In this document: positions 7,971 through 16,743 of the stretch, one piece after another
Layout: every line of letters begins with the position of its first letter
How positions within the stretch are numbered: the first letter of the stretch is position 1
Source of the DNA: Erysipelotrichaceae bacterium
GTDB lineage: Bacteria > Bacillota_I > Bacilli_A > Erysipelotrichales > Erysipelotrichaceae
Direction of reading: 5' to 3'
Assembly (NCBI GenBank): GCA_017432895.1
Contig: JAFRIG010000017.1
Location: 45,064-109,063 of the forward strand
DNA length: 64,000 nucleotides
Notes under the pieces: generated by a model
Seen by the model: the letters and a program-made list of their open reading frames with translations, nothing else
Told to the model about the DNA's origin: nothing
Database searches by the model: none
Made by a program: the position numbers and the translations under genes

Positions 7971-9287
7971 ATGTCATTTAAGATCGTCCGTTTCAACTGC
8001 TGCGGAATGGATGTGCATAAAGACATCATCGTTGCCACCGTTGGCATTACCGATCATACGAGTCTGATTACTGATTATCATCAGGAATCATTCACGAGTC
8101 TTAATTCCGATTTATACAGACTCTGTGACTGGCTTGACAGCTTTGAATGTAAGGAAGTCTGTATGGAATCAACCGGCAAGTACTGGATCCCGATATTCAA
8201 TGTTCTGGAAGACCATGGAATCAAAGTCTGTCTGGCTCATCCCAAATACACAAAGGCAATCAAGGGAAAGAAGACCGACAAGAAGGATTCCAAGTGGATC
8301 TGTGATCTCTATAAGCACGATATGGTCAAAGGTTCATTTATTCCGCCTAAGGCCATCAGAGCTTTAAGAGAGATTGCCAGATACTATCGCAAGCTTGTAG
8401 GAATGGATTCATCCGAATCCAACCGTTACCAGAACTGCATGAGTGTATCTAACTTAGGTATAGGATCCGTATTCAAAGATGTGAATGGCAAGTCTGCCTC
8501 CAGAATCATGGATGCGATCATGGAAGCGGAAGACGAAAGCTGTTTAAGCGATGAAGACATCCTGAAGCTGGTTCATTCCAACTGCAAAAAGAAAGACAAG
8601 GTTCTCGATGCGATCAGGGGAGCTCATATTGAATCTGACACCAAGTTCAAGATCAAAGTGATCTCAATGCATAAAAAAGAACTGGCCAACCATATCGAAG
8701 CGTGTCTGACTGAGATGTTCAAACGTGCACAGCCTTATTTCGACCAGTTCATCCACATCACGGAGATCACTGGAATCTCGTTGATCTCCGCTATACTCAT
8801 TATATCGGAAATCGGTGTGGATATGTCGGTCTGGGAGAACGCCAGGCAGCTGTGCTGCTGGGCAGGTCTTACCCCGGCCAATAACGAATCTGCAGGAAAG
8901 AAGAAATCCGTACGCATCAGTAAGGCAGGACAATATCTCAAGCCTTTACTTGTACAATGTGCCCTGGCTGCGATCAAGAATCCGAAGGGATATTTTGGAA
9001 TCAAATATCGAAGGATCAAAAAACGCAGAGGACACAAGAAGGCCATTATTGCCGTTGCCAGAATGATGTTGATCTGTATCTATCACATGATACTGACCGG
9101 AGAATCATTCAAACCATCCGACTATGATGAACTGATGAATCCTAATCCTAAGCATTTCAAAGAACTGAGCGTATCTGACGCCATTGATTTCTTAAAAGAA
9201 AAAGGCGTAGACATCGAAACAATCAAAGCAGCCTATTCAAATACAGACCCACCGCCCAAACAAACGATAAGTGTACAAACTGCCTAA
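7971..9287 (+). CDS. IS110-family transposase (DEDD recombinase)
   Basis: 438 residues with AAAGGAG before the ATG. The N-terminal RuvC-like DEDD domain shows GMDVHKD (Asp), MESTGKYW (Glu) and KTDKKDSKWICD (two Asp). The C-terminal Transposase_20 domain shows the helix-hairpin segment ITGISLISA and WAGLTPANNESAGKKK, which carries the conserved Ser. Both catalytic sets look intact and the frame is full length, so the element may still be active. It lies between an unknown membrane-protein gene and the nucleoside transporter operon. Confidence 0.93.
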   Translation: MSFKIVRFNCCGMDVHKDIIVATVGITDHTSLITDYHQESFTSLNSDLYRLCDWLDSFECKEVCMESTGKYWIPIFNVLEDHGIKVCLAHPKYTKAIKGKKTDKKDSKWICDLYKHDMVKGSFIPPKAIRALREIARYYRKLVGMDSSESNRYQNCMSVSNLGIGSVFKDVNGKSASRIMDAIMEAEDESCLSDEDILKLVHSNCKKKDKVLDAIRGAHIESDTKFKIKVISMHKKELANHIEACLTEMFKRAQPYFDQFIHITEITGISLISAILIISEIGVDMSVWENARQLCCWAGLTPANNESAGKKKSVRISKAGQYLKPLLVQCALAAIKNPKGYFGIKYRRIKKRRGHKKAIIAVARMMLICIYHMILTGESFKPSDYDELMNPNPKHFKELSVSDAIDFLKEKGVDIETIKAAYSNTDPPPKQTISVQTA

Positions 9288-9410
9288 GCAACTGTTTCAA
9301 ACAAATTGATAAACGATATAATCAACAAGGTTAAAACCTGCCGATCTGTAAAAAGATATTTTAGTATTGCCTCTGATACGTGTTTTACACAGAATCAGAA
9401 TACCCGTTCA
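9288..9410 (+). ncRNA. structured right flank of IS element
   Basis: This is a non-coding stretch between the transposase stop and the right repeat. A strong hairpin pairs TCTGAT (9372-9377) with ATCAGA (9394-9399), closed inside by GTGT/ACAC. A smaller one pairs AGGTT (9328-9332) with AACCT (9335-9339). This is the alternative location for the guide RNA if the element belongs to the IS1111 group, as its flanking inverted repeats suggest. Confidence 0.3.
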
Positions 9411-9440
9411 AATAAATTTATTCATATTTTTTCCATAGTA

Positions 9441-9465
9441 AAAGCCGGCCTAAAAGACCGGCTTT
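9441..9465. terminator. terminator of the nucleoside ABC importer operon
   Basis: Eight-base stem AAAGCCGG / CCGGCTTT with a nine-base loop, 16 bases after the last importer gene on the minus strand. It may act in both directions and so also isolate the IS element. Confidence 0.7.
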
Positions 9466-9481
9466 GTGATAAAAGATAAAA

Positions 9482-10438
9482 CTAACGCTGCGACTTGTCG
9501 TAAGGCTGACCGGAAGCTTTCGGCGAATGGTCATGTTTGGACGTGACGGCCAAAGCGATCAGCGTGACGATGAACGGCAGGCTCTTATAGAAGGCCGCCG
9601 GCAGACCCAGATTGTTCAAGAGCGGAATACCCGAATAGGCATTGGCGATGGTCTTACAGAAAGCAAAGAATGCCGCCGCACCTAATAATGGGATCGAACG
9701 CCACTGACCGAAGATCAGAACCGACATGGCCAGATAGCCGTAACCGCCGACGGTTTGCGAATAGTGGGTCGCGACCGGAATGATGTACATCAGACCGCCC
9801 ATTCCGCCGATGAAACCGGCGATGATCAAAGCGGCATAACGGTAACGCTGAACATTGACACCCAGCGATTCGGCAGCCTGCGGATTCTCGCCACAGGCAC
9901 ACATCCTTAAACCGAATCTGGTCTTGCTTAAGACGATGGCCGAGATCACAAAGATCGCGATACCGATGAAGTTGGTGATGTAGGTCCTGGTGAAAAACAT
10001 CTGACCAAGGACCGGAATATCGCCTAAAACCGGGATCTTTTCGATCAGGAAATCGTTTCTGATCGAAAGGTGTTCCGAACCGTTCTGCAGCACTCTGGCA
10101 AAGAAGACACAGAAGGCCGGAGCGAAAGTATTCATCGCCATACCGACGATCGTCTGATCGGCATTGAGGTTGATGGAAGCCACTGCCAGTAACAGCGTCA
10201 GCAAGACACCCATCACCCCCGCAAAAAGCAAGGCGATAATCAGTCTCAACTGTCCGGCGACGACACCATCCAGCCATTGCAGACACAGAACGCCCCACAT
10301 GCAGGACCAGACCATGACGGAATCAAGACCCATATGGATGACACCGCTGCGTTCCGAGAACATGCCGCTGACCGAAACGACCAGAAGCGGGATGAAGAAA
10401 TACATGAAATATCTGGCAATAAAGTAGAACATTTCCAT
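9482..10438 (-). CDS. nupQ: nucleoside ABC transporter permease (NupQ/BmpC type)
   Basis: 318 residues, very hydrophobic, with about eight to ten membrane segments of the BPD_transp_2 (ribose/nucleoside) family. The typical motif GMRMCACGENPQAAESLGVNV, the cytoplasmic coupling helix, is seen as GLRMCACGENPQAAESLGVN. It is the last gene of the four-gene importer (lipoprotein, ATPase, two permeases) and forms a heterodimer with the permease encoded just upstream, one base away. Known members of this family with a BMP lipoprotein import purine and pyrimidine nucleosides, which suits the salvage genes to the right. Confidence 0.87.
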   Translation of the reverse strand: MEMFYFIARYFMYFFIPLLVVSVSGMFSERSGVIHMGLDSVMVWSCMWGVLCLQWLDGVVAGQLRLIIALLFAGVMGVLLTLLLAVASINLNADQTIVGMAMNTFAPAFCVFFARVLQNGSEHLSIRNDFLIEKIPVLGDIPVLGQMFFTRTYITNFIGIAIFVISAIVLSKTRFGLRMCACGENPQAAESLGVNVQRYRYAALIIAGFIGGMGGLMYIIPVATHYSQTVGGYGYLAMSVLIFGQWRSIPLLGAAAFFAFCKTIANAYSGIPLLNNLGLPAAFYKSLPFIVTLIALAVTSKHDHSPKASGQPYDKSQR

Positions 10439-10439
10439 A

Positions 10440-11564
10440 CTATCTTAGCTCCTCTCCCGTAACTTTGTTTATTTCCTTCTTCTGCTTGATCAGCTGCTTT
10501 TCGATCATCTGTTTTAAGAACAGCGAGAAAGCTGCGAAATAGATGATGACGGAAGTGATGACATTGACGATCTCCCTTTGGAAACCGAATATCTGCATGT
10601 AGTTGCCGCCGACCGTCAAAAAAGCCAGAAACAGCGAAGCGAAAATCGAACCCAATGGCGAGTTGTTGGCCAGACAGCAGACGGCGATACCGTTGAAGCC
10701 TTCGGCTGCCAGCTGTTCCTTCATGGTGATGTAAGTACCGGAAACAGACAAATGCGTCAGGCCGCCGCCCAGACCGCACAGGGCTCCGGACAACAGGATC
10801 GAGACCATGATGTTGCGCTTGGACTTGATACCCGCATATCTTGAGGCTTCGGCATTCTTGCCGCAGGCCTTGAGTTCATAACCAAGCTGTGTCTTTTCGA
10901 TCAGCACCCAGGCTAAAATCGCAAAGATGATGGCGATCAGGATGCCGATATCTGCCGTCTTGTTGCCGGTGATGGCCGGCATGAAAGCCTGCGGGAGCTT
11001 GCATTGGGCGGGAACGGCCTTGGTCTGACCCTTCATCGCATCGTAGCAGTAATCGTTGATCCAGTGCATCATGTAGTACATCTCGATGTAGTTGAACATG
11101 ATGGTACCGATAACGACGTTGACATTGAAATAGGCTTTTAAGATGCCCGGAATTAAAGCCCAGGCCGCTCCGGCGATGATCGAAACGATCAGCGGAACTA
11201 TCCAGGTCAAAGGCTTAGGCAGATCCTTGGAGAAATACAGAGAAGTAAGGATGGCCGCCAAAGCACCGACCGAATACTGGCCCGGTCCGCCGATATTGAA
11301 GATACCGGCCTGGAAAGCCAGACACATCGCCACACCGGTACAAAGGATCGGGGTCGCGAAATAGAATAAGGTACCGAGGTTCTTGATGCCGCCCATCTGG
11401 AAACCGCCGGTGATCAGCGTCGTAAACGCCGGAACACCCTTGGCCGGATTGGAGATCATCAAAACGATAAATGCGATGATCAGACCGCCGACTATCGCGA
11501 TCAGAGATGACAGTAAGCCGGTATGATCGGAGATATTGAATTTCTTCCTGGTCTTTACACTCAT
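10440..11564 (-). CDS. nupP: nucleoside ABC transporter permease (NupP/BmpB type)
   Basis: 374 residues with about nine to ten hydrophobic segments of the BPD_transp_2 family. The coupling motif GYELKACGKNAEASRYAGI is present, followed by GGLTHLSVSGTY, as in YufP/NupP proteins. Its start overlaps the ATPase stop by four bases (ATGA), so ATPase and permease are made together. It pairs with the next permease to form the membrane pore of the nucleoside importer. Confidence 0.87.
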   Translation of the reverse strand: MSVKTRKKFNISDHTGLLSSLIAIVGGLIIAFIVLMISNPAKGVPAFTTLITGGFQMGGIKNLGTLFYFATPILCTGVAMCLAFQAGIFNIGGPGQYSVGALAAILTSLYFSKDLPKPLTWIVPLIVSIIAGAAWALIPGILKAYFNVNVVIGTIMFNYIEMYYMMHWINDYCYDAMKGQTKAVPAQCKLPQAFMPAITGNKTADIGILIAIIFAILAWVLIEKTQLGYELKACGKNAEASRYAGIKSKRNIMVSILLSGALCGLGGGLTHLSVSGTYITMKEQLAAEGFNGIAVCCLANNSPLGSIFASLFLAFLTVGGNYMQIFGFQREIVNVITSVIIYFAAFSLFLKQMIEKQLIKQKKEINKVTGEELR

Positions 11565-13099
11565 GCCTGTTTCTCCTCTCTCTTGACACCGGCCATATAC
11601 AAGCCCATCTCTTCGACCGAAACGACTTTCGGATCGAGGTTGCCCATGATCTCGCCTTCAAACATGACAATGACGCGGTCGGCGACGTCCATGACTTCAT
11701 CGAGTTCAAATGACATCAGCAGGACCGCCTTTCCTTCATCACGCTGTTTGACCAGTTCCTTATGGATGAATTCGATAGCCCCGACATCCAGACCCCTGGT
11801 CGGCTGAACGGCGACCAAAACTTCAGCGTTCTGGTCGATCTCACGGGCGACGATCGCTTTCTGCTGGTTACCGCCCGACATCGAACGGGCCATCGTGATC
11901 TTGCCCTGACCGGAACGGATATCAAAACGATCGATCAGTTCATCGGCATAGGAATCGAATTTGTTGAATTTGAGGAAACCTGTCTTGGAAACGAATTCAG
12001 GCTTGAAGTAGTTCTTTAAAGCGAGGTTATAGGACAGCGGATAATCCAGGATCAGACCGTATTTGTGACGGTCTTCCGGGATATGCGACATGATCAGGTT
12101 CCTGTCCCTGATCGACTTGCCGGTATAATCGATACCGTTGATCTCGATCTTTCCCTCGTCGATCGGCATGATACCGGTCAGACCGTAGATCAGTTCGCTC
12201 TGCCCGTTGCCGTCGATTCCGGCGATCGCCAGGATCTCACCCTTTCTGACGGAGAAGGATACGTCGTTGACGACCTTTTTCTTGGTCTCGTCGTTGATCA
12301 TGGTCAGATGTTCGACCTTCAAAACCTCTTCGCCGGGCTGAGCCGGTTTCTTTTCGACGTGGAAACTGACTTCCCTGCCGACCATCAGTTCACCCATCTG
12401 GGTGGTGGTGGTATCGGCCGCATTCAAAGTATCCACCAGACGTCCGCGGCGCAGGATGGTGACCCTGTCCGATACTCTCTTTATTTCCTCGAGCTTATGG
12501 GAGATGAACAGGATCGTATGGCCTTCTCTGGCCAGACCCTTCATGATCTCCATGAGTTCGTCGATCTCTTGCGGAGTCAAAACGGCAGTAGGCTCATCGA
12601 AGATCAGTATTTCTGCTTCACGATACAGCATCTTTAAGATCTCACAGCGCTGCTGCTGACCGACCGTGATGTTTTCGATCAAAGCATCCGGGTCCACAGC
12701 CAGACCGTATTTCTGGGAAAGCTCCACTACCTTCTTGCGGCAGCTGTCCATATCCAGGAAGGGTCCCTTCAAGGTCTCACTGCCTAATATAATGTTCTGT
12801 AAAACCGTATAATTCTGGACCAGTTTGAAGTGCTGGTGCACCATACCGATACCAAGCTCGGTCGCCACGCGCGGGTTGGTGATCTTGACTTCTTTTCCCC
12901 TGATGGCTATCGTGCCTTCTTCAGGCGTATACATACCAAAAAGCACACTCATCAGCGTCGACTTGCCCGCACCGTTTTCCCCAAGCAGGGCATGGATCTC
13001 TCCTTTGCGGATATCCAGGCTGATGTCGTTGCAGGCGATGATGCCCGGGAACCTTTTGGTTATGTGACGGAACTCGATAATGTTTTCCGTTTTTTCCAT
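11561..13099 (-). CDS. nupO: nucleoside ABC transporter ATPase, two fused ABC domains (NupO type)
   Basis: 512 residues holding two ABC domains. The first has GENGAGKSTLMSVLFG, signature VGQQQRCEI and Walker B ILIFDEPTAVL. The second has the degenerate P-loop GIDGNGQSELIYGL, signature MSGGNQQKAIVARE and VLVAVQPTRGLD, where the Walker B Asp-Glu pair is replaced. This asymmetry is normal for sugar/nucleoside importers of the RbsA/YufO type: one site hydrolyses ATP and the other is structural. The family and the BMP lipoprotein upstream indicate nucleoside import. Confidence 0.9.
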   Translation of the reverse strand: MEKTENIIEFRHITKRFPGIIACNDISLDIRKGEIHALLGENGAGKSTLMSVLFGMYTPEEGTIAIRGKEVKITNPRVATELGIGMVHQHFKLVQNYTVLQNIILGSETLKGPFLDMDSCRKKVVELSQKYGLAVDPDALIENITVGQQQRCEILKMLYREAEILIFDEPTAVLTPQEIDELMEIMKGLAREGHTILFISHKLEEIKRVSDRVTILRRGRLVDTLNAADTTTTQMGELMVGREVSFHVEKKPAQPGEEVLKVEHLTMINDETKKKVVNDVSFSVRKGEILAIAGIDGNGQSELIYGLTGIMPIDEGKIEINGIDYTGKSIRDRNLIMSHIPEDRHKYGLILDYPLSYNLALKNYFKPEFVSKTGFLKFNKFDSYADELIDRFDIRSGQGKITMARSMSGGNQQKAIVAREIDQNAEVLVAVQPTRGLDVGAIEFIHKELVKQRDEGKAVLLMSFELDEVMDVADRVIVMFEGEIMGNLDPKVVSVEEMGLYMAGVKREEKQA

Positions 13100-13127
13100 A
13101 TCATTATCCTTTCATAAATAAAGGCAA

Positions 13128-13151
13128 GGAGGTGCACTGACGCGCACCTCC
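13128..13151 (-). promoter_or_regulatory. intercistronic hairpin between binding-protein and ATPase genes
   Basis: Perfect eight-base stem GGAGGTGC / GCACCTCC in the 77-base gap after the BMP lipoprotein gene. No strong U tract follows. Such hairpins commonly protect the upstream message or partly stop transcription, giving more binding protein than membrane parts. Effect inferred. Confidence 0.5.
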
Positions 13152-13176
13152 CACTTAAAACGATCAACAGATGATC

Positions 13177-14352
13177 TTACTGCTCGAAGTAAGTTACCGC
13201 AACGTACTTGTAGCCGTCAACAGGAGCACCGTTGACACCGTCGACTTCCGTCGGCAGCGTGTCATGAACAGCGATTACCTGCTGCTTGACAGCGTTGTAT
13301 TCTTCTTCCGTGAAGCTGTTCCAGTTCTCAGCTCTGTAAGGAGCCAGGATAGCACCGTCTTCCTTGGCACCGAGTCTGATCAGACCGGCATCCGTGTAAG
13401 CGGACCATTCAGCACCGCCGGCATAAGCAGCCTTGACGGCTCTGTAGATCGTGATCTCCAGATCCTTCATAGCCGAAGTGACGAATAACGGCTCATTTTC
13501 CGCACCGTCAGCAGCTCTGGTGAAGTATTCATCGGTATCGACACCGACGATCTTTCTGTTCTCACCGTCTTTAGCAGCCTGGATGACCGAGTTGACGATC
13601 GTACCGCCGCAGGAGAAGATGATCTCCGTACCGTTGGTATACCATTCGGAAGCTCTGGTAACGATATCCGGAGAAGCATCGAATGTACCGGTATAGAAGT
13701 ACTTCATTTCGATAGCGCCTTCAGCCAGACCCAGCTCTTCAGCAGCGTCCTCGGCACCCTCGATGAAGCCGTAACCGAATCTGACGACAGCCGGAACAGC
13801 CATACCGCCTAAGAAGGCGAGTTTTCTGTAACCGTCTTTAACGACAGCATAACCGGCCATGTAGCCGCAGTCCTGCTCAGCGAAAGTGATCATCGCCAGG
13901 TTGTCCTGATGATCGAGTGAATCATCGACACCATCGTAGTCGTAGTCGATGTTGTAGAGGTCATCGGCATCGACGAAGATGACTTTTACATCAGGATAGT
14001 TAGGAATTTCCTGGCAAAGTGCCGCATCCCACAGGAAGCCGACAGCGACCAGGACATTGGCTGACATCTGATTGACAGCCTGCTCGAAGATGGTCGTTCT
14101 CGATGCGTCATCGGAACCCGCCGGCTGCAGATAAGTATACTTTAAGCCGTTCTCTTCGCAATAGTCTCTGATACCATAGAATGAGTGCTCGTTGAAGCCG
14201 CCATCATAAATGGAACCGAGGTCTGCCAGGAAGACGACATCGTAGTGTTCGTCACTGCTGGCCGGAGTAGTCTCGCTTTCTTCCTTCTTGCCGCAGCCGA
14301 ATAAGCTGCAAACCAGCAGAAGAGCGAGAGCTAACGTAAGAAATTTCTTCAT
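13177..14352 (-). CDS. nupN: BMP-family nucleoside-binding lipoprotein
   Basis: 391 residues from ATG 14352, chosen because GAAGGAG stands 6 bases upstream and a lipoprotein signal follows directly: MKKFL, a hydrophobic core and lipobox LFGC (lipidated Cys about residue 19), then an acidic Ser/Thr linker. The mature part fits the BMP/PnrA family of nucleoside-binding proteins, with VVFLADLGSIYDGGFNEHSF at its start, close to the DxGxxDxxFN signature. It is the first gene of the importer operon and would capture nucleosides outside the membrane. A good sigma-A promoter lies upstream. Confidence 0.87.
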   Translation of the reverse strand: MKKFLTLALALLLVCSLFGCGKKEESETTPASSDEHYDVVFLADLGSIYDGGFNEHSFYGIRDYCEENGLKYTYLQPAGSDDASRTTIFEQAVNQMSANVLVAVGFLWDAALCQEIPNYPDVKVIFVDADDLYNIDYDYDGVDDSLDHQDNLAMITFAEQDCGYMAGYAVVKDGYRKLAFLGGMAVPAVVRFGYGFIEGAEDAAEELGLAEGAIEMKYFYTGTFDASPDIVTRASEWYTNGTEIIFSCGGTIVNSVIQAAKDGENRKIVGVDTDEYFTRAADGAENEPLFVTSAMKDLEITIYRAVKAAYAGGAEWSAYTDAGLIRLGAKEDGAILAPYRAENWNSFTEEEYNAVKQQVIAVHDTLPTEVDGVNGAPVDGYKYVAVTYFEQ

Positions 14353-14452
14353 TTTTTCTCCTTCTTTCTTGTTTTTATGATCTGCATACATCAAAAAAGC
14401 TTTCTTTTGATCATCTCAATTCTGCTTCTTCAATGTCTGCATACCTAATTTG

Positions 14453-14482
14453 ATTTTACCATCCTTTTTTGCATATGTACAA
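14453..14482 (-). promoter_or_regulatory. sigma-A-type promoter of nucleoside importer operon
   Basis: On the minus strand, TTGTAC (14482-14477) and TAAAAT (14458-14453) are separated by 18 bases. They lie about 100 bases before the lipoprotein ATG and after the YczE-type gene, so the importer operon can be transcribed on its own. Confidence 0.55.
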
Positions 14483-14499
14483 GTGGCTTTAAGACAGCC

Positions 14500-15141
14500 C
14501 TATGCCTTCCAGGGACCCAGTTTTGTACAATACGCCATGGTTTTATCCAGCGCCTTATCCAGGATAAAACCGGTCAGAAAGACCCCTGCCAGGGTACCTA
14601 CACCCACAACACCGCCCAGGATAAAACCGATGATAAAGAATAAGCCGTCCGATATCATCTGCGCATAGCTGATATCGATATGGAAGTATTCATTGAGAAA
14701 TAGCGGGATGAACTGGAAACAGCCGACCCCCATTTGACAACCTATGCCCATACCATAACCGATCCCTGTTGTGATCAGACCGACGATCAGGATCACGACT
14801 CTCATATATAGTGAAGTGCTTTCTAAAGGAAAAGCCGTTCTCACCAGAGTCTCGAAGACATCGATCAAAGGTCCGCCGATCACTACTCCCAACAAAGTCC
14901 CGGGACCCAGATGTTTTCTTATAAGCAAGAAGATCAGGATGGCCTGAATGACGTTGCAGATGGTGGAGATCGTGCCATAGGAAAGGCCAAACCTGCCGTG
15001 CAAACCATCCACAAAGACCGAGATCGGATCGGTCCCCAGTCCGCAGGCATAGTAACAGCCGATCCCCAGTTCCGAGATCATGGTCGCCAGAAAGCTGATG
15101 AAAAAGCGTACCCAAAAAGAGCGCCAATCAATGACTTTCAT
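14500..15141 (-). CDS. YczE/YyaS/YitT-type membrane protein
   Basis: 213 residues with five or so hydrophobic segments. The start (MKVIDWRSFW) followed by YACGLGTDPISVFVDGLH is typical of the YczE group of integral membrane proteins; their function is not established, though transport or regulation has been proposed. ATG 15141 shares its first base with the TGA of the phosphorylase gene upstream, so it is the last translationally coupled gene of the phosphorylase operon. A transporter or efflux role for a product of that pathway is possible but only inferred. Confidence 0.68.
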   Translation of the reverse strand: MKVIDWRSFWVRFFISFLATMISELGIGCYYACGLGTDPISVFVDGLHGRFGLSYGTISTICNVIQAILIFLLIRKHLGPGTLLGVVIGGPLIDVFETLVRTAFPLESTSLYMRVVILIVGLITTGIGYGMGIGCQMGVGCFQFIPLFLNEYFHIDISYAQMISDGLFFIIGFILGGVVGVGTLAGVFLTGFILDKALDKTMAYCTKLGPWKA

Positions 15142-15950
15142 CAATGATCCCTGAGATCCTTTAGATCCTCAAGGCCATCGATGATCTCGATCGCCCGCAA
15201 AGTGATCTTACTCATCAGTTCGACCTTTTTGGCGTAATCGTCTTTATTGCTGGTGGACATCGAACCGTAGTTATTACCCAGATAATCGCCACACATCAGG
15301 ATAGTCCCTGCTCGGATACCGCCTAAAAGCGAAGCGACGGTAAACAAGGCAGAAGACTCATTCTCCACCGCCAGAGCTCCGGCATCTTCCCAGACTTTGA
15401 CTCTTTCCAGGTATCCTTCATGAGCACCCGGCGATTCCATATAGAAAGAGTCGTGGCTTCTGACGATCCCTAAATAGGGTTTTACGCCATATTCCAGACA
15501 GGCCTGACGCAACGCCGAAACGACATCCACATCCGCCACAGCCGGATACTCCAATGGGATATACTCTTTGGAAGCTCCTTCACCTCTGATGGCTCCGGTC
15601 GCGATCACGAAAGCATCGCTTGGCAGATTGGGTTGCAATGAGCCGGCCGTACCCATCCTGATCATCGTCTTGACCCCCAGATGTTTGAGCTCTTCGACCG
15701 CGATCGAAACGGCCATGGCTCCCATGCCGGTACACATGATCGACAAGGGAACGCCATGATAGGTTCCCGTATAAGTCGGATTGCCCCTGGATATAGCTAC
15801 CAGTTTTGCCTCATCGAAGTATTTGGCGACCATCTCGCATCTGCCGGGATCGGCCGGCAGGATGAAGTGCTTGCCGCAATCATTTTCATCCAGGCCGATA
15901 TGCCACATCTTACCCTCAGCGTTGGTCAGTTTTGCCGATCTATATTTCAT
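15141..15950 (-). CDS. nucleoside phosphorylase paralogue 3 (diverged uridine-phosphorylase family)
   Basis: 269 residues of the PNP/UDP superfamily. Phosphate-site motifs are mostly kept: ADPGR (33-37, Gly-to-Ala in GDPxR), Arg55, Arg98 and GTAG (100-103). The ribose-site motif is ENES (196-199) where uridine phosphorylase has EMES, so the Met that packs on ribose is Asn. The pyrimidine pocket (FYxGQ with Gln and Arg) is missing; instead RSHDSFYMESPGAHEG is seen. It is therefore likely a phosphorylase with a different base or a modified nucleoside. Third of three tandem paralogues; it overlaps its upstream partner by 11 bases. Confidence 0.75.
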   Translation of the reverse strand: MKYRSAKLTNAEGKMWHIGLDENDCGKHFILPADPGRCEMVAKYFDEAKLVAISRGNPTYTGTYHGVPLSIMCTGMGAMAVSIAVEELKHLGVKTMIRMGTAGSLQPNLPSDAFVIATGAIRGEGASKEYIPLEYPAVADVDVVSALRQACLEYGVKPYLGIVRSHDSFYMESPGAHEGYLERVKVWEDAGALAVENESSALFTVASLLGGIRAGTILMCGDYLGNNYGSMSTSNKDDYAKKVELMSKITLRAIEIIDGLEDLKDLRDH

Positions 15951-16743
15951 ATTCGACTCCTTTGATCAGTTTGGACATCGCCGCTACCGCGATCTCAATG
16001 ATGTCGTCGATCCTTCTTTGATAATCCTTTTCATAATCCATCGCTTCACCGCTCGCCAGATTGTCAGTCACGACATAAATGCACCCGGCCTGTAGCTGCA
16101 GTATCGAAGCTACGGTAAACATGGTCGCACACTCGTTATCCACGCAACTCACCCCGACTTTCTGCCAGGGAGCTATCCTTTCCGCTACCCCCTCATGGGC
16201 AAAAGGTGACTCCAGGAAAAGTCCGTCATGGGTCCTGATGATGCCGGTCTTGACTTCCTGTTTCAGCTCCTTGGCACTTTGAAGCAGGGCAAAGAAAGCA
16301 TCCAGATCGCTGATGGCGGGATATTGAATGTTGACATATTCCAAAGTCGCCCCTTCACAACGACAAGCCCCCGTCGGCACAAAGATACTGCCAGGTTTGA
16401 TATTAGGATCGATGGCGTAGCAGGAGCCGACTTTGATCATCCGTTTACAGCCGATATGGCGCAGTTCCTCGACCGCGATCTCCGTAGGCATACAGCCGTT
16501 GCCGATAGACATACAAGAGATCCGATCGCCCTTATAAGTACCCGTATAGGTGATGTATTCCCGATGGAAGGCTTCTCTTTTCGCATCATCAAAGAGATCC
16601 TTGATCTTCTCCACTCTTTCCAGATTTGAAGTCAGGATGCAGCCTTCACCGATCTGACTTTCATTGATGCCCAGATGATGGACCTTATTGTCTTTCTCAT
16701 ACTGAGGAAGCGAATCAAAACCGTTCTTGATCTTGTTTTCCAT
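15940..16743 (-). CDS. nucleoside phosphorylase paralogue 2 with altered phosphate site
   Basis: 267 residues, same fold as its neighbours by colinear motifs. The phosphate site has drifted: GDPxR is TSNLER (38-43), the Arg of IRVGT is Lys104, GTxG is GSCY (106-109), STGMG is SIGNG, and the ribose motif is DNEC (202-205) instead of EMES. The base-pocket segment RTHDGLFLESPFAHEG resembles paralogue 3. These changes suggest weak or no phosphorolysis, a different second substrate, or a structural partner in a mixed hexamer. The frame is intact and translationally coupled, so it is not a decayed gene. Confidence 0.72.
   Translation of the reverse strand: MENKIKNGFDSLPQYEKDNKVHHLGINESQIGEGCILTSNLERVEKIKDLFDDAKREAFHREYITYTGTYKGDRISCMSIGNGCMPTEIAVEELRHIGCKRMIKVGSCYAIDPNIKPGSIFVPTGACRCEGATLEYVNIQYPAISDLDAFFALLQSAKELKQEVKTGIIRTHDGLFLESPFAHEGVAERIAPWQKVGVSCVDNECATMFTVASILQLQAGCIYVVTDNLASGEAMDYEKDYQRRIDDIIEIAVAAMSKLIKGVEYEI

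Larger units (their letters stand above)
7738..9425 (+). mobile_element. IS110/IS1111-type insertion sequence (limits inferred)
   Basis: A transposase gene is flanked by a 15-base inverted repeat with one mismatch: ATGAATAAATTTGTT at 7738-7752 and AATAAATTTATTCAT at 9411-9425. The element would be about 1.69 kb. Both flanks inside the repeats are non-coding (about 218 bases left, 120 right) and fold into hairpins, which fits the non-coding guide (bridge) RNA known for this family. No target duplication is expected for the family. The repeats are A/T-rich, so the exact ends are uncertain. Confidence 0.55.

Noticed and set aside
12065..12637. Plus-strand frame of 190 codons within the nucleoside transporter region
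   Set aside because: It is antisense to the clear two-domain ABC ATPase and has no ribosome site or recognisable motif.
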